DNA of 7,687 nucleotides, from NCBI GenBank assembly GCA_964599655.1, contig CAZRGV010000222.1, positions 1 through 7,687 on the forward strand, given 5' to 3'. Origin of the DNA: CAZRGV01 sp964599655. GTDB lineage: Bacteria; Planctomycetota; Planctomycetia; Isosphaerales; Isosphaeraceae. Position numbers and translations under genes: made by a program. The notes beneath the pieces are model-generated. The model saw only the letters and a program-made list of their open reading frames with translations, was not told where the DNA came from and did not search any database. Shown here piece by piece: positions 1-4,969 of this stretch; positions within the stretch are counted from its first letter, which is position 1, and each line of letters opens with the position of its first letter.

Positions 1-289
1 GCGGCGGCTCCCTCCGGCCCCCAACGGCCCAAACCGAGCCCCCCGTGCGCCCGGAGACGTCCGACCCATCACGGCCGCCTCTTTACCGTCCGCTCTTTGA
101 CAATCTGAAGCCATCCCAGACCCTCGTCCGGTGAGACTCTCTCCGCGGTTCGTCAGTGTCGAGCCATCAACGCGACGCAACCCATGGTCCGTGATTGGTT
201 CCGTCTTGACGCACCGCTCCGGCTCGCGGTCAAGCCACCGATCGCGCCATGAGCGAGCGCGAGCCCGAGTGGGCAGCCGACGGCGACGG
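1..289. other. Left-edge stretch with no supported gene
   Basis: I see no coding region here with recognisable protein features. All three plus-strand frames are open at the left edge. The longest runs from position 3 to a TGA at 132-134 and gives a Pro/Arg-rich peptide ending in PSQTLVR. It could be the tail of a gene starting outside the window, but nothing in it identifies a family. A longer plus-strand frame from about 131 runs antisense through the thioredoxin-TPR gene and looks like a GC-rich shadow. The one short motif that stands out is a boxA-like sequence at 91-110. The right end of this stretch meets the terminator of the minus-strand gene. Confidence 0.5.
91..110 (+). promoter_or_regulatory. 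boxA-like motif, isolated
   Basis: GCTCTTTGACA at 92-102 closely resembles the boxA element of bacterial rRNA leaders (E. coli TGCTCTTTAACA), which is bound by NusB and S10 for antitermination. A second CTCTTT lies at 79-84. No rRNA gene follows on this strand, and the motif also lies within an open frame that could be coding (LFDNLK). It may be a chance match, or a remnant or leader of a transcript not visible in this window. Confidence 0.2.
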
Positions 290-324
290 AAAAAAGCAAA
301 CGGGGACAGCGCAGGTCGTCCCCG
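290..324 (-). terminator. Intrinsic terminator of the thioredoxin-TPR gene
   Basis: Read on the minus strand, a perfect 7-bp stem CGGGGAC/GTCCCCG (plus coordinates 318-324 and 301-307) encloses a 10-nt loop. It is followed by TTTGC and then six T residues (295-290). This is the classic GC stem plus U-tract of a Rho-independent terminator. It lies about 50 nt past the TAA stop of the thioredoxin-TPR gene, with no other gene between. A competing 6-bp stem (CAGCGC/GCGCTG, 324-329 with 307-312) overlaps it. Confidence 0.8.
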
Positions 325-348
325 CGCTGGCCCCGTCGATAGGCGGAC

Positions 349-363
349 CCCGAACGGTTCGGG
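349..363 (-). repeat. Perfect 15-bp palindrome just after the thioredoxin-TPR stop
   Basis: CCCGAAC-G-GTTCGGG is a perfect inverted repeat starting 10 nt beyond the TAA stop. As RNA it would form a 6-bp stem with a 3-nt loop. No T-run follows, so it is not an intrinsic terminator alone. With the U-tract hairpin further downstream it makes a tandem-hairpin 3' end that could protect the transcript from exonucleases. Confidence 0.5.
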
Positions 364-373
364 AGTGAACCCG

Positions 374-1357
374 TTACTTGTCCTCGTTCTTCTCCTGCTT
401 CTTCTCGGCCTCTTCCTGCTGGGCGATCGCCTTCTTGACCAGCGTGAGGAGTTGCTCGGCCTGCTGCTTCTCGGCTTCGGGAACGTTGTGAATCTTGCCG
501 ACGGCCTCGAGCTCGGGCAGAGCTTCCTTCAGCTTACCTTGCTGGAGGTAGCAGACGGCGATGCTCGACTGGGCGTAGGCCAGGTCGGACGGCTTCTGGC
601 CGCTCTTAAGCGCCTTGCGGAACAGAGCGATCGCCTCGTCGAACTGGCCCTTCTCCTGGTAGGTGTCGCCCACCGCGTTATACGCCGAGGCAAGGTCTCC
701 CTTCGCTCCGCGGCCTTCGAGGTCCTCGAGAACCTGGCGGGCCTTTTCGCCCTGACCCCGCATCTGATAGACCTCGATCAATCGGCTGGCGGTCTTGGCG
801 TCCTCGGGGTGCGCCTTGTAGGCCTCGAGCAGCTTGGGGAACTCGGTGTACGACGCTGAGATCGACTCGAGCTTCTCGGAGAATGGCTCCGGCGGCATGT
901 AGCCGACGATCTGGCCGACGAGGCCGCCTCCCTTGCCCTCAAACTCCTCGTCGTCGGGCTTCGGCGCGGCGGCTTCCTTCGGATCGAGGAAGAGAATGGT
1001 CGGGAATCCGCGCACGCCGTAAGCCTGCGCGACCAGCATCTCCTCACCCTTCTTCTCCGCGTTGATCTTGACCGGGACGAACTTCTCGGAAAGCTTGACA
1101 ACCTGTTCATTCGAATAGGTATCGGTGTCGAGCTTCTTGCACCAGCCGCACCAGTCGGTGTACACATCAATCATAAGGAGCTTGTTGGTTTTCTTGGCGG
1201 TGGCCAGGGCGTCGGAGTAGGTCTTGGCCCAGGCGATCTCGGGCTTCTCCTTGGCCTTGGCCTTCTCAGCGGTCTTGGTGTCGTCGGCCACGACGACGCC
1301 GGCGCTCAGGAACAAGCAGAGTCCGAACGCGGTGGCGCGCAAAGCGTCGATACGCAT
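374..1357 (-). CDS. Exported thioredoxin-fold protein with C-terminal TPR repeats
   Basis: A 327-residue protein. An N-terminal signal peptide (about 1-25, hydrophobic core FGLCLFLSAGVVV, likely cleavage near VVADD) is followed by a Lys/Glu-rich linker. The thioredoxin-like domain (about 42-155) carries the redox motif WCGWC, with Cys70 and Cys73, and the expected cis-proline in GFPT (Pro119). This resembles the thioredoxin_7/DsbD-gamma type more than classical WCGPC thioredoxin. Helical repeats follow: about 184-214, a good TPR at about 222-252, and another at about 258-290. The tail (312-327) is highly charged. The likely role is thiol-disulfide exchange outside the cytoplasm, with the TPRs binding a partner; the partner is unknown. 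The frame stays open up to 1552, but ATG at 1357 is chosen because AGGAGG (1364-1369) sits 6 nt upstream and the signal peptide begins there. It is separated from the upstream aldolase by 219 bp, so it probably has its own promoter, and it ends before a strong terminator. Confidence 0.9.
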   Translation of the reverse strand: MRIDALRATAFGLCLFLSAGVVVADDTKTAEKAKAKEKPEIAWAKTYSDALATAKKTNKLLMIDVYTDWCGWCKKLDTDTYSNEQVVKLSEKFVPVKINAEKKGEEMLVAQAYGVRGFPTILFLDPKEAAAPKPDDEEFEGKGGGLVGQIVGYMPPEPFSEKLESISASYTEFPKLLEAYKAHPEDAKTASRLIEVYQMRGQGEKARQVLEDLEGRGAKGDLASAYNAVGDTYQEKGQFDEAIALFRKALKSGQKPSDLAYAQSSIAVCYLQQGKLKEALPELEAVGKIHNVPEAEKQQAEQLLTLVKKAIAQQEEAEKKQEKNEDK

Positions 1358-1363
1358 GCCTAT

Positions 1364-1369
1364 CCTCCT
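1364..1369 (-). promoter_or_regulatory. Ribosome binding site of the thioredoxin-TPR gene
   Basis: AGGAGG on the minus strand lies 6 nt before the ATG at 1357. It decides the start, ruling out the extra 65 Arg-rich codons upstream in the same frame. Confidence 0.85.
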
Positions 1370-1576
1370 CGAAGGGTCCTCAGGGCGATGCGAGCCACGG
1401 CGAACGCCTCGCCGCCCGACCCGACCTCGCGTGAAGGACCGGAAACGTACTCCGGCCCGACCGGCTCGGTCGCGGGTCGTGGCGGAGCGGCCGGCGAGCG
1501 GGGGGGAACAACCCCGAACGAATTCGTCTCGTCGGCCAGACATCCCCATCATTGGACGTTCGACCGATGTCGTGTG

Positions 1577-2374
1577 TCAATACTTGGCCAGTTCTCCGGC
1601 GGCGAGGTCGGGGTGAATGGCCCGTGCAACCTCGGAGGCGCCTTGAAGCATGAACTTCAGTTCGCTGCCAACCGCGATGAACTGCCAGCCCTCGGCGATC
1701 CGCTTCTGGGCGTCGGCGATCGACTGCACGTGCAGGCCGCTGGGCACGCCGTGGCGGGCGCAGGCCTCTCGAATCCGGGTCAGGGTTGCCTCAAACTCCT
1801 CCTTGCCCGGCGGGGTGCCGTCGGCGCTTCGCATCGAGGCGGCCAGGTCGTTGGGACCGACGAACACGGCGTCGATGCCGGGGACGGAGTAGATCTCGTC
1901 GGCGATCTCGACGGCCCGGATATGCTCGGTCTGGATCACGACGAGGATCTCGTTGTCGGCCTTGAGGAAGTACTCGGCGGCGGTGCACCCGTAATTCAAG
2001 GCGTGGAGGCCGCCGCCCAACGAGCGGTTGCCGGCCGGCGGATACTTCGCCGCGGCCACGATGGTTCGGGCTTCTTCGGCGTTCATGACCATCGGCGCGA
2101 CGATGCCCATGGCCCCGCAATCGAGGACCGACTTGATCAGGTCGTGCCGCCCGCAGGAAACGCGGGCCAGCGGCACGCAACCGGCATCGGCGATGGCGCC
2201 GAACATCAGGGCGGCGGTCTGGATATCGGTCTGCGTGTGCTCGATGTCGACCGTCAGCCAGGGCAGGCCCGTCCGTGCCATGAACCTCGCGGCGAAGGGG
2301 CTGCCCAGCGAGAGCCAGGTGCCGACCTGCGGTTTGCCTTCCTTCAAGGCCCGTTTGACCGGATTCGCTTTCAA
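1577..2374 (-). CDS. HpcH/HpaI family aldolase (class II, metal-dependent)
   Basis: A 265-residue cytoplasmic TIM-barrel enzyme, the normal length for the family (HpaI 4-hydroxy-2-oxoheptanedioate aldolase, 2-keto-3-deoxy-L-rhamnonate aldolase, 2-dehydro-3-deoxyglucarate aldolase). These enzymes cleave 2-keto-3-deoxy acids to pyruvate and an aldehyde. The expected signature residues are present: DIEH with His46 (general base region), Arg71 in LARVS, the YPPAGNRSLG motif (111-120) with Arg117, Glu150 in VIQTE, and Asp176 in FVGPNDLA. Glu150 and Asp176 match the divalent-metal ligands. The start is TTG, supported by GGAGAG (2382-2387) 7 nt upstream and by alignment of the N-terminus (VKRALKEGKPQVGTWLSLGSP) with the family; no in-frame ATG comes before residue 32. 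It lies 138 bp downstream of the oxidoreductase on the same strand and could be co-transcribed with it. The exact substrate cannot be assigned; a sugar-acid catabolic role is inferred. Confidence 0.92.
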   Translation of the reverse strand: MKANPVKRALKEGKPQVGTWLSLGSPFAARFMARTGLPWLTVDIEHTQTDIQTAALMFGAIADAGCVPLARVSCGRHDLIKSVLDCGAMGIVAPMVMNAEEARTIVAAAKYPPAGNRSLGGGLHALNYGCTAAEYFLKADNEILVVIQTEHIRAVEIADEIYSVPGIDAVFVGPNDLAASMRSADGTPPGKEEFEATLTRIREACARHGVPSGLHVQSIADAQKRIAEGWQFIAVGSELKFMLQGASEVARAIHPDLAAGELAKY

Positions 2375-2381
2375 CGCAATG

Positions 2382-2387
2382 CTCTCC
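2382..2387 (-). promoter_or_regulatory. Ribosome binding site for the TTG-start aldolase
   Basis: GGAGAG on the minus strand lies 7 nt before the TTG at 2372-2374 and supports this unusual start codon. Confidence 0.7.
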
Positions 2388-2390
2388 AGG

Positions 2391-2421
2391 AGCCGGCCGT
2401 CTCAGACGACGCGAGCCGGCT
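2391..2421 (-). repeat. Hairpin immediately upstream of the aldolase ribosome binding site
   Basis: AGCCGGC (2391-2397) and GCCGGCT (2415-2421) form a perfect 7-bp stem. Directly stacked inside is a second 4-bp stem CGTC-TCA-GACG (2398-2408), with a 6-nt one-sided bulge. On the oxidoreductase-aldolase transcript this hairpin would end 3 nt before the GGAGAG of the aldolase. It could mark a processing point or modulate aldolase translation. It has no U-tract, so it is not an intrinsic terminator. Confidence 0.4.
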
Positions 2422-2512
2422 GTTCGATCCGACGGATGAATTCCCCTCTCGGCTTCGGGGCACCGGGCGAGTTTGCCGCGCCCTGGCACCCCGGGCAAGA
2501 GGGCCGTCCGCG

Positions 2513-3523
2513 TCAGAAACGAAGAGCGATCTTACCAAAATGAGCGCCACTCTCCATGTATTCCAGGGCCTGACGCGCTTCGGTGAAGGGAAACACCAGC
2601 TCCACCACGGGCTGCAAGTGGTGCAGTTGGATGGCCCGGTTCATCGCCTCGAACTGGTCGCGGGACCCCACGTAAATCCCCCGGACGCGCACCGACTTCA
2701 TCAGGATCGGGATCGGATTGACCTCCCCCGCCCCGCCGGTCAGCACGCCGATCAGGCTGATCGTTCCGCCCACCCGAACGGCTCGGAGCGACTTCCCGAG
2801 CGTGCCCGCGCCTCCGACCTCGACGATGTGGTCGACTCCCAGGCCGCCGGTTGCCGCTCGAGCACGCTCCTCCCAGTCAGGATGGGACTTGTAGTTGATG
2901 ACGACGGAGGCCCCCAGGCTCCGAACCCGATCGAGCTTCTCGTCACTGCTGGAGGTCGCGATGACTCGGGCCCCCGCCAGGGTCGCGAACTGGATCGCGA
3001 AGATCGAAACGCCACCCGTTCCCTGGGTCAGCACCGTGTCGCCCGGCGAAATCGGCACCTCACCGAAGAGCGCATTCCAGGCGGTCAAGGCCGCGCAGGG
3101 CAGACTGGCGGCTTGCTCGTCCCGCAGAAACGCGGGAACCGCGACGACGCCGTCCTCATCGAGCACAACGTACTCGGCGAGCATCCCGTCGATCCCGCCG
3201 CCCAGAGCAGGCCGGACCTTGGCCTCGGTCGGCGGGCCGCTGATCCAGCCCTGGAAGAAGGTGCCCGCGACACGGTCTCCCACGCGGACCCGGGTCACGC
3301 CTTCGCCCACCTCGACCACCTCACCCACGCCGTCGGAGCAAGGAATGCGCGGCAACGGCATTTTCGGGTTATAGAGCCCCTTGACCACCAGCAGGTCCCG
3401 AAAGTTCAGGGTCACCGCGCGCATCTTCAACAGCACTTGCCCGGGACCGGGCTTCGGGTCGGGACGTTCGGCGAGCGTCAAGCGATCCAGACCGAAAGAC
3501 CCCTGGATCTCGATTACCTTCAT
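2513..3523 (-). CDS. Zinc-independent MDR-family NAD(P)-dependent alcohol dehydrogenase / quinone oxidoreductase-like protein
   Basis: A 336-residue cytoplasmic oxidoreductase of the medium-chain dehydrogenase/reductase superfamily. The GroES-like N-terminal domain (about 25-130) contains NFRDLLVVKG and IPCSDGVGEVVEVGEGV. The GHE motif that supplies a catalytic-zinc ligand in classical alcohol dehydrogenases reads SDGVG here, and no structural-zinc Cys cluster is visible. The Rossmann domain has TQGTGGVS (166-173), the GxGGVxxxAxQ pyridine-nucleotide motif, followed by ARVIATSSSDEKLDRVRSLGA. SSSDEK at the end of strand 2 suggests NADP(H) preference, but this is inference. Conserved GGLGVDHIVEVGG (226-238) and GGTISLIG (252-259) complete the fold. 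It most resembles the MDR7-like group. ATG 3523 is chosen because of an exceptionally strong ribosome binding site; 63 unrelated codons lie upstream in frame. It heads a possible two-gene unit with the aldolase and is divergent from the XylR-type regulator. Substrate unknown. Confidence 0.9.
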   Translation of the reverse strand: MKVIEIQGSFGLDRLTLAERPDPKPGPGQVLLKMRAVTLNFRDLLVVKGLYNPKMPLPRIPCSDGVGEVVEVGEGVTRVRVGDRVAGTFFQGWISGPPTEAKVRPALGGGIDGMLAEYVVLDEDGVVAVPAFLRDEQAASLPCAALTAWNALFGEVPISPGDTVLTQGTGGVSIFAIQFATLAGARVIATSSSDEKLDRVRSLGASVVINYKSHPDWEERARAATGGLGVDHIVEVGGAGTLGKSLRAVRVGGTISLIGVLTGGAGEVNPIPILMKSVRVRGIYVGSRDQFEAMNRAIQLHHLQPVVELVFPFTEARQALEYMESGAHFGKIALRF

Positions 3524-3533
3524 GATCACCTCC
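3524..3533 (-). promoter_or_regulatory. Extended Shine-Dalgarno of the oxidoreductase gene
   Basis: The minus strand reads GGAGGTGATC directly before the ATG. This is a 10-nt perfect complement to the conserved 3' tail of 16S rRNA (GATCACCTCC). The core GGAGG ends 5 nt before the start codon. It fixes the start and predicts efficient initiation. Confidence 0.85.
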
Positions 3534-3557
3534 GAAATTCGGCTCGAAGCGGTTCCA

Positions 3558-3572
3558 CCTTCCCAGGGAAGG
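3558..3572. repeat. Perfect 15-bp palindrome, candidate operator
   Basis: CCTTCCC-A-GGGAAGG has 7-bp arms and a single central base. It lies 35 bp upstream of the oxidoreductase start, within the divergent control region. Binding by the neighbouring regulator is plausible but not shown by sequence. Confidence 0.4.
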
Positions 3573-3692
3573 CTCTGGCCACTATCGCAAGATCGACTCG
3601 GTTTTTCGCCCCCAAATCCATTGAGTGTTATCCTTTCCTGGAGGATTAGGCCGCGTTCACCGTCGCGAGTCGCGTTCCCGGAATCACGTCCG

Positions 3693-4877
3693 ATGGTCGA
3701 GTCACACAACATGAGATGGCAACCCAGACGTATCGGTCTGGTGTTTGCTTACTCGCTGGGGTATTACCGCGACATCCTCCGCGGGATCAAGGCGTTCGCG
3801 GAATCCAGGCCGAGCTGGATCTTCACGCCGATCGACCCCGCGCCCAGCGCCGTGACGTCACTGCGAGCGCTCGATCACGACGGGCTCATCGCTCACATCT
3901 TCGATCACGCGCTCGCCGATGCCTTGCTCGCGTATGGAAAGCCCGTGATCAACGTCTCGGGTGTACTTCCCGAGCTGCCCATCCCTCGGATCGGCGTGAA
4001 CCATCTTCAGGTCGGCGCGCTCGCGGCGTCCTACCTGCTCGACCTTGGCCTTCGCCACTTCGCGTTCGTGGGTTATCCCAACCACGCCTTCTCGACCGGC
4101 CGGGAACGAGGATTTCGCCGAACGATCGCAAGGGCCGGTTTCACGGTCGAGCGTTTTCTCGAATGCGACTCCACCCGTTGGGAATCCAAGGGACTTTGGC
4201 GGTGGAACGACGCAATGGAGCGGTGGTTGATCACGCTTCCCAGACCGGTCGGGCTGTTCGCCAGCCACGATCTCCAGGGGGTCCAAGTGTCGGAGGTCTG
4301 CCGACGGTCCGGACTCCGCGTGCCAGAGGATGTCGCGATCGTCGGCGTGGACAATGACGACCTCCTCTGCGACCTGGCGAGACCCTCACTCTCGAGTGTG
4401 GCCCTGCCCGCCGAGCGAATGGGCTTCGAGGCAGCCCGGTTGCTCGACCGGCTCATGGCGCGGCCCTCCTTCCACGCGAAGCGCCGCGCGATCCTCCTTC
4501 CTCCCGTGGCCGTGGTCTCCCGGCGATCGTCCGACTACCTTGCCATCGACGACCCCGAACTCGCCTCGGCGGTTCGCTACATCCGCGAGCACGGTCACCG
4601 TCCGCTTCAGGTCAACGACGTCCTCCATGTCGTTCCGATCTCGCGTCGCTCACTGGAGCGGAAATTCCGGTCCGTGCTCGGGCGCGGCGTTTGGGAAGAA
4701 ATCCGACGGGTTCATATGGAGCGTGCCCGTTCCCTGCTTTCCAGCACCGATCTGCCGATGTCCGACGTGGCCACACATGCCGGCTTCTCCGACTCGAAAC
4801 AACTCTCCGTCGTCTTTCGACAGGAAACCGGAATGACGCCCACGGCATATCGGCGGCAATTTCGCGCGCGATCCTAG
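3693..4877 (+). CDS. XylR-type transcriptional regulator (LacI-like sensor plus AraC-type DNA-binding domain)
   Basis: A 394-residue cytoplasmic regulator, the same length class as E. coli XylR (about 390). Residues about 12-280 form a periplasmic-binding-protein-like sensor: RRIGLVFAYSLGYYRDILRGI at the start, DGLIAHI, GKPVINVSG, IGVNHLQVGALAASYLLDLGLRHFAFVG, and PEDVAIVGVDNDDLLCDLARPSLSSV, all typical of the LacI/XylR sensor fold. Residues about 288-390 form an AraC/XylS domain with two helix-turn-helix units; the second includes SDVATHAGFSDSKQLSVVFRQETGMTPTAYRR in two consecutive parts. Planctomycetes have many XylR-like paralogues, so xylose is only one possible ligand. ATG 3693 and ATG 3711 are both in frame; neither has a strong ribosome binding site, and conserved sequence begins just after 3711, so the shorter 388-residue form is possible. 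The frame is open back to 3381, but that part is antisense to the oxidoreductase. Divergent placement suggests it controls the oxidoreductase and aldolase. Confidence 0.9.
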   Translation: MVESHNMRWQPRRIGLVFAYSLGYYRDILRGIKAFAESRPSWIFTPIDPAPSAVTSLRALDHDGLIAHIFDHALADALLAYGKPVINVSGVLPELPIPRIGVNHLQVGALAASYLLDLGLRHFAFVGYPNHAFSTGRERGFRRTIARAGFTVERFLECDSTRWESKGLWRWNDAMERWLITLPRPVGLFASHDLQGVQVSEVCRRSGLRVPEDVAIVGVDNDDLLCDLARPSLSSVALPAERMGFEAARLLDRLMARPSFHAKRRAILLPPVAVVSRRSSDYLAIDDPELASAVRYIREHGHRPLQVNDVLHVVPISRRSLERKFRSVLGRGVWEEIRRVHMERARSLLSSTDLPMSDVATHAGFSDSKQLSVVFRQETGMTPTAYRRQFRARS

Positions 4878-4947
4878 CACTTGAACAGGAAACTTTTCTT
4901 CGATGCGCTCAACTGCGTCCCCACGACCCGTTTTTCCCTGGAAGGCC

Positions 4948-4969
4948 CCGGACCCGTCAAGGGTGCCGG
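4948..4969. repeat. Inverted repeat across the ceramidase-like stop codon
   Basis: CCGGACCC-GTCAA-GGGT-G-CCGG can form an 8-bp stem with one bulged base; the loop holds the TGA of the minus-strand ceramidase-like gene. It lies in the short convergent gap between the regulator (ends 4877) and that gene. No U-tract follows on either strand, so a terminator role is weak; Rho-dependent or unrecognised termination is equally possible. Confidence 0.3.

Larger units (their letters stand above)
3524..3692. promoter_or_regulatory. Divergent control region between oxidoreductase and XylR-type regulator
   Basis: This 169-bp gap must hold promoters for both directions. Visible palindromes are CCGAA-A-TTCGG (3532-3542), CCTTCCC-A-GGGAAGG (3558-3572, perfect), a looser relative CCTTTCCTGGAGG (3632-3644), and CGGA-N6-TCCG (3679-3692) abutting the regulator start. 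The centres of the second and third are about 73 bp apart, near seven helical turns. I see no convincing -35/-10 pair on either strand. Operator function is inferred from the position next to a DNA-binding regulator. Confidence 0.4.

Noticed and set aside
131..859. A 242-codon plus-strand open frame with a Leu-rich stretch
   Set aside because: It overlaps the C-terminal half of the thioredoxin-TPR gene on the opposite strand; the Leu-rich part is the reverse complement of that gene's Glu/Lys-rich coiled tail.
1501..1527. GGGG-AACAA-CCCC hairpin and 10-bp palindrome ACGAATTCGT in the gap after the aldolase
   Set aside because: Short stems of 4-5 bp are common by chance at this base composition, and no U-tract follows on the minus strand.
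3640..3644. GGAGG on the plus strand as a ribosome binding site
   Set aside because: No ATG, GTG or TTG follows at a suitable distance in any useful frame; the regulator start is about 48 nt further on.
1388..3649. A 753-codon plus-strand open frame opposite the aldolase and oxidoreductase
   Set aside because: It runs antisense through two well-supported genes and the gaps beside them. Its translation is rich in His, Arg, Asp, Gly and Pro with no recognisable domain, typical of a mirror frame in GC-rich coding DNA.
3381..3692. N-terminal extension of the regulator frame, including an in-frame TTG at 3621
   Set aside because: The extension is antisense to the oxidoreductase or lies in the control region, lacks family similarity, and the sensor fold begins only after 3711.
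4878..4956. TTTTT at 4931-4935 as a terminator for the regulator gene
   Set aside because: No GC-rich hairpin immediately precedes the T-run on the plus strand, so it does not meet the pattern of an intrinsic terminator.
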